Assembly (NCBI RefSeq): GCF_013391635.1
Contig: NZ_JACAWU010000002.1
Span: 372,001 to 436,000, forward strand
Direction: 5' to 3'
Length of the DNA: 64,000 nucleotides
DNA from: Natronomonas gomsonensis
Lineage (GTDB): Archaea > Halobacteriota > Halobacteria > Halobacteriales > Haloarculaceae
Below are positions 52,364 to 60,371 of the stretch, piece by piece; the stretch's first letter is position 1, and every line of letters starts with the position of its first letter. Position numbers and translations under genes: made by a program. Below the pieces are notes generated by a model. The model did not search any database. It saw nothing but the letters and a program-made list of their open reading frames with translations, and was not told the origin of the DNA.

Positions 52364-52370
52364 TTTTATA
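52364..52370 (+). promoter_or_regulatory. TATA box of the aspartoacylase-family gene
   Basis: TTTTATA is centred about 25 nt before ATG 52392 in the short intergenic space shared with the divergent RimK-retropepsin gene, so the two promoters are adjacent and may be coregulated. Confidence 0.55.
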
Positions 52371-52391
52371 TCCCTATCGCCTGGGTGGGGT

Positions 52392-53402
52392 ATGTCGGAA
52401 CCGTTCACGTACGACGGTGGGTCGGTCGCCCCCGGGGAGATAGCAAACGTCCGCTACACCGTCAGCGAAACGTACCTCGGCGACCCGGTCCGCGTTCCCG
52501 TCACCATCGTCAACGGCGAGCAAGACGGGCCGACTCTGTTCCTCTCGGCGGCCGCCCACGGCGACGAACTCAACGGCATCGAAATCGTTCGCGAGGTCGC
52601 CCACGAGTGGGACCACTCCGACCTCCACGGCACGCTCGTCTGTCTGCCCGTCCTCAACGTCCCGGCGTTTATCGCCCAACAGCGGTATCTCCCCATCTAC
52701 GACCGCGACCTCAACCGATCGTTTCCGGGCGACGATGCCTCGACGAGCGCGAAACGCATCGCCGCACGCATCTTCCGAAACTTCATCGAGCCCTGCGATC
52801 TCGGACTGGATTTCCACACCTCGACGCGTGGCCGAACCAACATGCTCCACGCCCGTGCGGATATGGAACACGGCGCGGTCGCACGCCTCGCCAACGCCTT
52901 CGCATCGAACGTCATCATCTCGACGCAAGGTCCGGAGGGAACGCTCCGCCGGGAAGCCGCCGACGCGGGGACGCCAACCGTCACCGTCGAGTTGGGCGAG
53001 GCTCACCGCTTCCAGCGCCCCCTCATCGACGAGGCCCTCGAGGGCGTCCTGTCGGTGATGGCCGAGTACGGAATGCGTGACACCGAGACGGTGAAGTGGC
53101 CCGGCTGGCGGACCGTCATCGACGGCTCCGACGAGAAGACGTGGCTCCGGGCCGACGCCGGCGGACTCGTCGAGATGCACCACGACCGTGGCTCGCTCGT
53201 CGAGGAAGGCGACCGGGTCTGTACCATCACGAACCCGTTCAAGACCGACTCGACGGTCATCCAGGCCCCGTTCACCGGCTTGCTCGTCGGCGTTCTGGAG
53301 AACCCGCTGGTGTACCCCGGCAACCCCCTGTGTCACCTGGTCAAACTCGACGAGGTGACCCTTCGGGCGATTCGCGGACGAAAACTCGCCGACCGGGCCT
53401 GA
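52392..53402 (+). CDS. Succinylglutamate desuccinylase/aspartoacylase family hydrolase
   Basis: A 336-residue zinc amidohydrolase (M14-like fold). Zinc site AAAHGDELNGIE, then RDLNRSFPG, DLGLDFHTSTRGRTN (third ligand His) and the catalytic Glu in TPTVTVELGEA. A C-terminal beta-rich domain with HHDRGSLVEEGDRV and NPFKTD is typical of AstE/ASPA-like proteins. The family cleaves N-acyl amino acids. The arrangement with the divergent RimK fusion recurs in other genomes as far as I recall. Confidence 0.9.
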   Translation: MSEPFTYDGGSVAPGEIANVRYTVSETYLGDPVRVPVTIVNGEQDGPTLFLSAAAHGDELNGIEIVREVAHEWDHSDLHGTLVCLPVLNVPAFIAQQRYLPIYDRDLNRSFPGDDASTSAKRIAARIFRNFIEPCDLGLDFHTSTRGRTNMLHARADMEHGAVARLANAFASNVIISTQGPEGTLRREAADAGTPTVTVELGEAHRFQRPLIDEALEGVLSVMAEYGMRDTETVKWPGWRTVIDGSDEKTWLRADAGGLVEMHHDRGSLVEEGDRVCTITNPFKTDSTVIQAPFTGLLVGVLENPLVYPGNPLCHLVKLDEVTLRAIRGRKLADRA

Positions 53403-53458
53403 GTGGTGTCGGTGAGTTGCCCGGTTCAGTACGGTGGTAGACGTTCGCAGAAGGTAAC

Positions 53459-53466
53459 TACTATAC
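53459..53466 (+). promoter_or_regulatory. TATA box of the sdh operon
   Basis: TACTATAC is centred about 29 nt before ATG 53492 and is the only TATA-like sequence before sdhC. Confidence 0.5.
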
Positions 53467-53491
53467 CACCGCGGACCCGACCCTACCGTGC

Positions 53492-53884
53492 ATGAGTCAA
53501 TCGTACGACCGAGGTCTGATAGAGGACTTCGGGCGGTGGCAGGAGTTCTCCGCCGGCATGTGGGCTTGGATTTTCCACAAGTTCACCGGCTGGGTGCTCA
53601 TCGGCTACCTGTTTACGCACATAGCCGTGTTGAGCACCTCGACGGTGGATGGGGCCACCTACACGATGACACTCCAGAGTCTGGAGAGTCTTCTGGTGGT
53701 CCGAATCCTCGAGGTCGGCCTGCTCGCAGTCGCCGTGTTCCACATCCTCAACGGCGTCCGCCTGTTGTTCGTCGACCTCGGTGTCGGCCTGGAATCGCAG
53801 GACAAGGCGTTCTACGCCGCACTGATAGTTTCCGCGGCCATCACGGTCGCGAGTATTCCGACGTTCCTCGTGGGGGCATTCTGA
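53492..53884 (+). CDS. sdhC: Succinate dehydrogenase cytochrome b subunit
   Basis: A 130-residue membrane anchor with three helices. The heme-b ligand is likely His in [19 protein letters not shown] or in [11 protein letters not shown]. It is the first gene of sdhCDBA; one base separates it from sdhD. It passes electrons from the Fe-S subunit to menaquinone. Confidence 0.93.
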   Translation: MSQSYDRGLIEDFGRWQEFSAGMWAWIFHKFTGWVLIGYLFTHIAVLSTSTVDGATYTMTLQSLESLLVVRILEVGLLAVAVFHILNGVRLLFVDLGVGLESQDKAFYAALIVSAAITVASIPTFLVGAF

Positions 53885-53885
53885 G

Positions 53886-54251
53886 ATGGCTGACTACTAC
53901 TCCTCGTTCGAACCGAAGGGGACGCGGTGGCTGCTCCAGCGGCTCACCGCAGCGTTCCTCGTCGTCGTCTTGGCGTATCACTTCATGCTGCTGCACTTCG
54001 TCAACCACGCAGCGGAAGTGACCATCGCCGGGACGACCGCCCGGATGAGTCAGGTCGGCTACTTCATCACGATGGTGTCGTTCCTCGTCGCCGGGACGTT
54101 CCACGGCGTCAACGGCGTGTACAACGCCCTCGTCAATCAGGGCCTCGAGGGAACCCCGAAGACGGCCGTCAAGTGGCTGCTCGCCGTCGCCGGTGTCATG
54201 CTCGTCGTGCAGGGCATCCGCGTCGCAATCGCCATGACGAACCTCATCTGA
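53886..54251 (+). CDS. sdhD: Succinate dehydrogenase membrane subunit D
   Basis: A 121-residue second anchor with three helices, including LLQRLTAAFLVVVLAYHFMLLHF and a conserved GTFHGVNGVYN near the quinone/heme site. It starts 1 nt after sdhC ends and ends 1 nt before sdhB begins, a tightly packed operon. Confidence 0.93.
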   Translation: MADYYSSFEPKGTRWLLQRLTAAFLVVVLAYHFMLLHFVNHAAEVTIAGTTARMSQVGYFITMVSFLVAGTFHGVNGVYNALVNQGLEGTPKTAVKWLLAVAGVMLVVQGIRVAIAMTNLI

Positions 54252-54252
54252 T

Positions 54253-55116
54253 ATGAGCACGCAAGTAACCGAACAAGAAACCGAGACCGAACCGCAGGAA
54301 AAAGAGGAGTCCACTCACCAGGAGCGGCGACTCACCGAGAAACACGACCGCGCCGACATGCGCGAGCGTGCCGAGGCGAACCTGAAGGACGCCGAGGAGA
54401 CGGTGAAGCTGAAGGTGTTCCGGTACGACCCCGAAGTCGAGGGCAAGAAGGACCCGCGATTCGACACGTTCCGCGTGCCGTTCAAGAAGGGGATGACGGT
54501 GCTGGACGCGCTCATCTTCGCCCGGGACCACTTCGACTCGAGTCTCACCTTCCGTCACTCCTGTCGGCAGGCTATCTGTGGCTCCGACGCGCTGTTCGTC
54601 AACGGACGCCAGCGTCTCGGCTGTAAGACCCAGATGTCGGATCTGGATTGGCCGGTTCGCATCGAACCGCTCCCGCACTCCGAGGTCGTCAAGGACCTCG
54701 TCGTCGACATGGAGCACTTCTACGACCAGATGGAGGCCGTCGAGCCGTACTTCCAGACCGACGAACTCCCGTCCGGCGAAGAACAGAAACAGACCCGCGA
54801 GAACCGCGAGAAGGTGAAGATGTCCACGCGCTGTATCTGGTGTAGCGCGTGTATGTCCTCCTGTAACATCGCCGCCGGGGACAACGAGTATCTCGGCCCC
54901 GCGGCCATCAACAAGGCTTACCGCTTTGCGATGGACGAACGCGAAGGCGAGGCGATGAAGGAACACCGACTCAACATCATCGAGCAGGAACACGGTGTCT
55001 GGCGGTGTCAGACGCAGTTCTCCTGTACCGAGGTGTGTCCGAAGGACATCCCGCTGACCGAACACATCCAGGAACTGAAACGGGAAGCCGTCAAGAGCAA
55101 CCTGAAATTCTGGTAA
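54253..55116 (+). CDS. sdhB: Succinate dehydrogenase iron-sulfur subunit
   Basis: A 287-residue protein with a long acidic N-terminal extension (about 50 residues). [2Fe-2S]: Cys104, Cys109, Asp112 and Cys124, the Asp replacement known from the Escherichia enzyme. The [4Fe-4S] and [3Fe-4S] clusters use Cys194, Cys197, Cys200, Cys204 and Cys252, Cys258, Cys262. The C-terminal CTEVCPKDIPLTEHIQ is typical. It relays electrons from FAD to the membrane subunits. Confidence 0.96.
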   Translation: MSTQVTEQETETEPQEKEESTHQERRLTEKHDRADMRERAEANLKDAEETVKLKVFRYDPEVEGKKDPRFDTFRVPFKKGMTVLDALIFARDHFDSSLTFRHSCRQAICGSDALFVNGRQRLGCKTQMSDLDWPVRIEPLPHSEVVKDLVVDMEHFYDQMEAVEPYFQTDELPSGEEQKQTRENREKVKMSTRCIWCSACMSSCNIAAGDNEYLGPAAINKAYRFAMDEREGEAMKEHRLNIIEQEHGVWRCQTQFSCTEVCPKDIPLTEHIQELKREAVKSNLKFW

Positions 55117-55153
55117 CCGCAGGCTGAAGTCCACCGAATCCTAACTACAGACA

Positions 55154-56989
55154 ATGACACTACACGAACACGACGTTATCGTGGTCGGGGCCGGCGGCGC
55201 CGGACTCCGTGCGGCCATCGCGGCCCACGAGGAGGGCGCCGACGTGGCCATGGTCACGAAACTCCATCCGGTTCGCTCCCACACGGGCGCCGCGGAGGGT
55301 GGCATCAACGCCGCCTTGCGCGACGGCGACGACTGGGAACTGCACGCCTACGACACGATGAAGGGGTCGGACTACCTCGGCGACGCCCCCGCCATCGAGA
55401 CGCTGGCACAGGACGCCCCCGAAGAGGTCATCCAACTCGAACACTGGGGGATGCCGTTCTCGCGAGAGGACGACGGCCGCGTCTCCCAGCGACCCTTCGG
55501 CGGCCTCTCGTTCCCACGGACGACCTACGCCGGCGCCGAGACCGGCCACCACCTCCTGCACACGATGTACGAGCAGGTCGTCAAACGAGGCATCCAGGTG
55601 TACGACGAGTTCTACGTCTCCGAACTCGCCGTCACCGACCACGACGACCCCGAGGACCGCGAGTGCCACGGTGTCGTCGCCTACGACATCAAATCCGGCG
55701 AGGTCGTCGGCTTCCGAGCCACCGACGGCGTCGTTCTTGCCACCGGTGGCGACGGACAGGTGTTCGACCACACGACGAACGCCGTCGCCAACACCGGCGA
55801 CGGCCCGGCGATGGCCTACCGCGCCGGCGTCCCCGTCGAGGACATGGAGTTCGTCCAGTTCCACCCGACGACGCTGCCGTCGACCGGCGTCCTCATCTCC
55901 GAGGGTGTCCGTGGCGAAGGTGGTATCCTCTACAACGACGAGGGCGAGCGGTTCATGTTCGAGTACGGCTACGCGAGCAACGCCGGCGAACTCGCCTCCC
56001 GCGACGTGGTCGCCCGCGCCGAGTTGACCGAAGTCAACAACGGCCGCGGCATCAACGACGAGTACGTCCACCTCGACATGCGACACCTCGGCGACGAGCG
56101 CATCTACGACCGCCTCGAGAACATCATCCACCTCGCGGAGGACTTCGAGGGCGTCAACCCTGTCGAAGAACCGATGCCGGTCAAGCCCGGCCAGCACTAC
56201 CACATGGGCGGCATCGAGACAAACGAGAACGGCCAGACGTGCATCGACGGCCTCTACGCCGCCGGCGAGTGTGCGTGTGCGTCGGTCCACGGTTCGAACC
56301 GACTGGGCGGCAACGCCCTCCCCGAACTCATCGTTCTGGGTGCCCGCGCCGGCCACCACGCCGCCGGCAAGGACATGGAGACCGCACAGGTGCCGACCGG
56401 TCCCTCCGCGAAGAGCGAGGACGAAACGTCGCTGGAAACGCCGGTGTCACCGGGAGAAGTCGGTGTCGACGACGACGTCGTCGCCGACGGCGGTGCAATC
56501 GCCGACCCGAAGGCCGTCGTCGAGAACGCCGTCGAGCGCGAACGCCAGCGGATCGAGGAACTGCTGGAGCGCGACGGCACCAACCACGCCGAAATCCGCG
56601 AGGACCTCCAGAAGGCGATGACCGAGAACGTCAACGTCTTCCGCAACGAGGAGGGTCTCAAGAAGGCACTGGAGGTCATCCGTGAGTGCCGCGAGCGGTA
56701 CCAGGACGTCGCCGTCGCCGACCCATCGCGGACGTTCAACACCGACCTCATCCACACTATCGAGACGCGCAACCTCATCGACATCGCCGAGACCATCACC
56801 CTCGGCGCGCTCGCCCGAGAGGAGTTCCGCGGTGCCCACTGGCGGCAGGAACACCAGGAGCGAAAGGACGACGAGTGGCTGAAACACACGATGATTTCCT
56901 GGAACGGCGGCTCGCCGGACCTCTACTACAAGCCGGTCATCCTCGAAGGCGAGAACAAGGAGTACGAGCCGAAGGTTCGCTCGTACTGA
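55154..56989 (+). CDS. sdhA: Succinate dehydrogenase flavoprotein subunit
   Basis: A 611-residue catalytic subunit. FAD-binding GAGGAG at residues 12-17; covalent FAD probably at His43 (RSHTGAAEGG); the succinate site includes HYHMGGI; EFRGAHWRQEHQERKDDEWLKHT closes the protein. An acidic insert around residues 415-455 is haloarchaeal. The gene order sdhCDBA is usual for haloarchaea. Confidence 0.97.
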   Translation: MTLHEHDVIVVGAGGAGLRAAIAAHEEGADVAMVTKLHPVRSHTGAAEGGINAALRDGDDWELHAYDTMKGSDYLGDAPAIETLAQDAPEEVIQLEHWGMPFSREDDGRVSQRPFGGLSFPRTTYAGAETGHHLLHTMYEQVVKRGIQVYDEFYVSELAVTDHDDPEDRECHGVVAYDIKSGEVVGFRATDGVVLATGGDGQVFDHTTNAVANTGDGPAMAYRAGVPVEDMEFVQFHPTTLPSTGVLISEGVRGEGGILYNDEGERFMFEYGYASNAGELASRDVVARAELTEVNNGRGINDEYVHLDMRHLGDERIYDRLENIIHLAEDFEGVNPVEEPMPVKPGQHYHMGGIETNENGQTCIDGLYAAGECACASVHGSNRLGGNALPELIVLGARAGHHAAGKDMETAQVPTGPSAKSEDETSLETPVSPGEVGVDDDVVADGGAIADPKAVVENAVERERQRIEELLERDGTNHAEIREDLQKAMTENVNVFRNEEGLKKALEVIRECRERYQDVAVADPSRTFNTDLIHTIETRNLIDIAETITLGALAREEFRGAHWRQEHQERKDDEWLKHTMISWNGGSPDLYYKPVILEGENKEYEPKVRSY

Positions 56990-57018
56990 GCTCCGCTTTT
57001 CCGTCGCTTCCTTCGACG

Positions 57019-57222
57019 TTACAGGCCCAACGTCCCCAGCAGGTCGTATCCCCAGCCGACGTATTCGACGAGTTTGAAGCCCAGATAGATGCCGACGATG
57101 CCGAGCACACCGGCGACGTTCGGTGGCGCGGGAATCGGCACGCCGACGAACGCGAACGCTGCACCGGCGAGGAATCCAGTGAACAGTGCCAACACCGCGA
57201 TGACGAGACTCGCGTCGACCAT
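57019..57222 (-). CDS. XapX domain-containing small membrane protein
   Basis: A 67-residue protein of two helices. The second half contains FVGVPIPAPPNVAGVLGIVG, the signature of the XapX family (a domain linked by name to xanthosine transport, but unproven). It converges on sdhA, ending 30 nt away. Confidence 0.85.
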   Translation of the reverse strand: MVDASLVIAVLALFTGFLAGAAFAFVGVPIPAPPNVAGVLGIVGIYLGFKLVEYVGWGYDLLGTLGL

Positions 57223-57290
57223 ACCGAGGAGGGAACCGGACGCGGCAAAGCCGTTTGGTTCACAGCACCGCGACCCAAACGTCGAGCAAA

Positions 57291-57300
57291 GGTATTAATC
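57291..57300 (+). promoter_or_regulatory. TATA box that places the downstream start at ATG 57325
   Basis: GGTATTAATC is centred about 29 nt before ATG 57325 and only about 17 nt before the in-frame ATG at 57313, which would fall upstream of the expected transcription start. I therefore use 57325. Confidence 0.5.
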
Positions 57301-57324
57301 TAGGCGGGGTCGATGCCCCATCTG

Positions 57325-58953
57325 ATGGGGGGACGATTTCGCTGGAGCGGTACGGTCGCGAGACGCGTCAGTGCGGGCAGTGCGCTCACGCTGGCAGGGG
57401 TTCGGAGCGTCCTCCCGGAAACGGGCGTCGCCGCCGTCGAAGAGCTCGTTCCGGTCGTCCTCTCGGCGGTGATAAACACCGGTTCGTTCGGGCCGGCGCT
57501 GGCGTTTCTGCTGAACGCCGCGTTCTTTTTTGCGGTGTTCACGACGCTCGTTCCGGAGTTGTACCCGGACTCGATGGGGTCGGCTCGGGAGACGGTCGTG
57601 TTCCGCCTGTCGGTCGGTGCGGTTGGGGCGATTACCGCGGTACCGCTGTACTACGCGCTCTCGGATGTGACACCACCGCTGGAGTGGCCGCCGGCACTCG
57701 GTCTCGGCGTTGCCGCCGGCCTGTCGGTGGTCGTCTTTTGGGACTGGAGCCGTCGGAACGTCGGTATCGATTCGCCGTCGGACCTCTTCGCTCGAATCCT
57801 CGTCGCCGAATCAGCGGAATCCCCCGACGATGCGCTTCCGCCGTGGCTCGAGGGAGTTAACGAACGCGTCGAACTCATCGCCGGCGTCTTGATAGTCGGT
57901 GCACCTGCGTATCTGGCAGGCATGCTCGGCGGGGTTCTGGGAACGTTCTTCCCCGCGCTCGAACTCCTCTTGGTGGTCGGTCTCGTCTCGGCGCGATTCG
58001 ACTCCGTACTGCCGACACCGCTGCGCCGTCGCCTCGATAAAGGCCGGTCGGTCGAGACACGTGCCTACGATAGCCTCTCGTCGAGCATCAGACACGGCCG
58101 CGGCATCGCGGGATACGCGTCCTGTTTGTTCGGTTTCATACTTGGTGCACTCCCGCTTGCCGTCGGCTTGGGTGGATACGGGCAGTTCGCGAACAACGCT
58201 GCCCACGAGTGGGAAGTCGCCGTCGGCGTCGGTGTGAACGCGCTGTCGGGGGGTGTCTCGCCCGTCGTACTTCCACGGTTCCTCGTCGATGCGGTCGCAG
58301 CGACCGTTTTCCTCGTCTCCCTCCCCTTGCTTACGGCCTATTACTCGTGGTACTGGTATCGACAGCTGCGGCGGATGCCGACGGCGCTCCGATACGCCGA
58401 TGCGGTGTCGCTGACCGACCGAACCCTTCCGCCGGTCGGCCGACCACCGTTCGCGTTGGTTCCGGCGACAGTTCTGTTCGTCCTCACGATGGTGTACGAC
58501 CGCTGGTACGCGTTCGGCATCGACCAGTGGGTCGGTGAGACGGTGCTCGCGGTCGTTGGACCGGTCTTGCTCGTGACGTTGGCAGTCGGCGTTCGGCGGT
58601 CGCTCCGGACGCCGCGGCTGTATCCATCCCGGGATGGCATCGTGACGATGACTGCACTCTCGGTGAGTTGCGCCGGCTTCTACGTCGTGTGGTTTGCCTT
58701 CGACTCCTCGCAGAGTGGTCTCGTCGTCTTCATCCCCGTCGTCGCCATTCTCACTTACTACTTCAAGAACATCGTCGAGTTCGCCGCCACCCTGTCGCCC
58801 GAATCGAATACGATCTTGGTGTTCGCTCCGCTTGCTCCGCTCTCGCTGTTCTGGCTCCCGGCCGTCCCGTTCGACTGGCGCGTGGCAGCGTTCTTCGTGA
58901 CGCTCGTTCCGTTGTTCGGTTACGCAAGCCTCGCCAAACGGTACGAGGACTAG
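57325..58953 (+). CDS. Large polytopic membrane protein, unknown function
   Basis: A 542-residue protein with about 12 hydrophobic helices and a basic N-terminus (MGGRFRWSGTVARRVS). A hydrophilic loop at about residues 155-180 (RNVGIDSPSDLFARILVAES) precedes the second half. No transporter motifs are recognised. It ends 3 nt from the convergent glycosylase gene. Confidence 0.7.
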   Translation: MGGRFRWSGTVARRVSAGSALTLAGVRSVLPETGVAAVEELVPVVLSAVINTGSFGPALAFLLNAAFFFAVFTTLVPELYPDSMGSARETVVFRLSVGAVGAITAVPLYYALSDVTPPLEWPPALGLGVAAGLSVVVFWDWSRRNVGIDSPSDLFARILVAESAESPDDALPPWLEGVNERVELIAGVLIVGAPAYLAGMLGGVLGTFFPALELLLVVGLVSARFDSVLPTPLRRRLDKGRSVETRAYDSLSSSIRHGRGIAGYASCLFGFILGALPLAVGLGGYGQFANNAAHEWEVAVGVGVNALSGGVSPVVLPRFLVDAVAATVFLVSLPLLTAYYSWYWYRQLRRMPTALRYADAVSLTDRTLPPVGRPPFALVPATVLFVLTMVYDRWYAFGIDQWVGETVLAVVGPVLLVTLAVGVRRSLRTPRLYPSRDGIVTMTALSVSCAGFYVVWFAFDSSQSGLVVFIPVVAILTYYFKNIVEFAATLSPESNTILVFAPLAPLSLFWLPAVPFDWRVAAFFVTLVPLFGYASLAKRYED

Positions 58954-58956
58954 CCG

Positions 58957-59559
58957 TTACTCCTCGATTACTTCCGCGACCGATTCCGAGATGTCCTCCT
59001 CGATGCGCCACAGATACAGGGTGGCGTAGCTCCGATACGGCGCCCAGCGTTCGGCTTCGGTGACCATCTCCTCGCGGGTCATCTCGCCGAAGAGGGTCTC
59101 CATCCCCTTCCGAACGCCGAGGTCACCGACCGGGAACACGTCGGGACGGCCGAGCGAGAACAGCAGTTGCATGTTCGCGGTCCACTCGCCGACGCCGGTA
59201 ATCGACGTGAGTTCGGAGACGACCGCATCGTCGTCGAGTGTTTCGAAGTAGGCCTTGCTGAACTCGCCCCGGAACGTCTCCGCGACGTTGCGGACGTACC
59301 GAGTCTTCTGTCGGGAGAGACCGGCGTCCCGAAGCGTCTCGGGGTCGGCAGCGAGGATGCCCTCCGGCGTCACTTCGACCGACTCGAACAGCCGCTTTCG
59401 GGTCGCCGCGGCCGACGCCATCGACACCTGCTGGCGGAGGATGGAGACGACCAGTCGCTCGAACATGTCGTCGGCGGTGTCGAGTTCGAGGACGCCGTGT
59501 TCTTCGATGAGCGGTCCGACGTAGGCGTCTTCGCGGAGGGACTCGTGTGGCGACTGCAC
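58957..59559 (-). CDS. HhH-GPD DNA glycosylase (AlkA-type)
   Basis: A 200-residue base-excision repair enzyme. The helix-hairpin-helix is ITGVGEWTANMQLLFSLGRPD (residues 120-140), followed by the catalytic Asp146 in VFPVGDLGVRKGM. The absence of a C-terminal FeS Cys cluster fits the 3-methyladenine glycosylase (AlkA) branch rather than Nth/MutY. The length is that of the catalytic core only. Confidence 0.92.
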   Translation of the reverse strand: MQSPHESLREDAYVGPLIEEHGVLELDTADDMFERLVVSILRQQVSMASAAATRKRLFESVEVTPEGILAADPETLRDAGLSRQKTRYVRNVAETFRGEFSKAYFETLDDDAVVSELTSITGVGEWTANMQLLFSLGRPDVFPVGDLGVRKGMETLFGEMTREEMVTEAERWAPYRSYATLYLWRIEEDISESVAEVIEE

Positions 59560-59589
59560 GGACGCCCATCGGCGCGGCGAGGATAAAAC

Positions 59590-60144
59590 TCACTCGGGCG
59601 AACAGTCCTCGGTGACCCGGTCGGAACCGGTTCCGGAGACCGGTTTCGCGGGCGACCCCGCGACCGTCGTCCCTGCGGGCACGTCGTCGACGACGACGCT
59701 TCCGGCGCCGACGGAGGCGTTCTCGCCGACGGTGATGGCGCCGAGCAGCGTGGCGTTGGCGCCGACGCTGACGCCGTCTTCCAGCGTCGGGTGGCGCTTC
59801 TCGCGGCGCATCGAGTCGCCGCCCAATGTGACGCCGTGATACATCAACACGTCGTCGCCGATGTCGGCGGTTTCACCGACGACGACGGCCGCCCCGTGGT
59901 CGATGAACAGTCGCCGACCGATGTCGGCGGCGGGGTGGATTTCGACGCCGGTGAGTAGCCGGACGAACTGCGAGAGCGCACGTGCAGCGAAGGTGTTGTT
60001 GCGGTTCCACAGCCAGTGGGCGATTCGGTAGCCCCATACGGCGTGGAGGCCGGGATACAGGAGCGCGACGGAGATGGCGCTGGTGGCGGCGGGGTCCTTT
60101 GCGAGTGCGGTGTGAACGTCCTCTCTGAGTCGGTCGAGTAGCAT
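59590..60144 (-). CDS. cysE: Serine O-acetyltransferase
   Basis: A 184-residue enzyme making O-acetylserine, the precursor of cysteine. An N-terminal helical segment (LREDVHTALAKDPAA) precedes the left-handed beta-helix with His83 (FIDHGAAVVVGETADIG) and the catalytic His103 (YHGVTLGG), then VGANATLLG and VVVDDVPAGTTVAGSPAKPV. The start at ATG 60144 is fixed by conservation; upstream in-frame codons to 60288 encode unrelated residues. The message appears to carry a leader of about 160 nt with a Cys-rich ORF, suggesting regulation by cysteine. Confidence 0.93.
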   Translation of the reverse strand: MLLDRLREDVHTALAKDPAATSAISVALLYPGLHAVWGYRIAHWLWNRNNTFAARALSQFVRLLTGVEIHPAADIGRRLFIDHGAAVVVGETADIGDDVLMYHGVTLGGDSMRREKRHPTLEDGVSVGANATLLGAITVGENASVGAGSVVVDDVPAGTTVAGSPAKPVSGTGSDRVTEDCSPE

Positions 60145-60152
60145 ATCTGATT

Positions 60153-60243
60153 CGTGTCGGGTGGGAAGCGGGCGAGACGGGAGCGAAGCGGCCGTCACTG
60201 GGAGCGACGGACGGAAAAGAGGCTCAATAGCAACACCGACACG
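60153..60243 (-). promoter_or_regulatory. Candidate attenuator pairing between the Cys codons and the cysE initiation region
   Basis: On the mRNA, CGUGUCGG (60243-60236, inside codons 20-22 of the leader ORF) is perfectly complementary to CCGACACG (60160-60153), which ends 8 nt before the cysE AUG. Between them CCGUC (60214-60206, two overlapping copies) and CCGUC (60180-60176) can each pair with GACGG (60196-60192), making exclusive hairpins possible. Ribosome stalling at the Cys codons would open the cysE start. The pairings are seen; the mechanism is inferred. Confidence 0.5.
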
Positions 60244-60301
60244 CAAGCGTTGTGTCCGGGAGTCCTGCTGGGCAACCCGGTTCGGCATGACTGCGTGCCA
60301 T
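60224..60301 (-). CDS. Cys-rich leader ORF upstream of cysE (25 aa)
   Basis: A 25-codon ORF, MARSHAEPGCPAGLP to TLACRCCY, with four cysteines of which three lie in the last five residues (codons 21, 23 and 24), then TGA. Its ATG falls about 30 nt after the centre of the TATA box, at or within a few nt of the predicted transcription start, so translation would be leaderless. The stop is 79 nt before cysE. Its codons are not strongly G/C-ending, unlike real genes nearby, as expected for a sensor peptide rather than a protein. Confidence 0.55.
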   Translation of the reverse strand: MARSHAEPGCPAGLPDTTLACRCCY

Positions 60302-60326
60302 TCTGTCTACCAATCCAGCGACGACG

Positions 60327-60337
60327 ATATAAAAACT
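60327..60337 (-). promoter_or_regulatory. TATA box of the cysE leader transcript
   Basis: On the minus strand TTTTTATATCG. It is the only TATA-like element upstream of cysE and lies about 187 nt before the cysE start, so transcription should begin near 60301-60306. No TATA is visible in the 40 nt immediately before cysE. Confidence 0.6.
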
Positions 60338-60371
60338 GTCGGTCGGAACGATGCCGCGTCGGGGTTCGGTG

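Noticed and set aside
60144-60288. Longer N-terminus for CysE starting at 60288
   Set aside because: The 48 extra residues show no similarity to the serine acetyltransferase N-terminal domain, and the same DNA reads better as a leader with the Cys-rich ORF in another frame.
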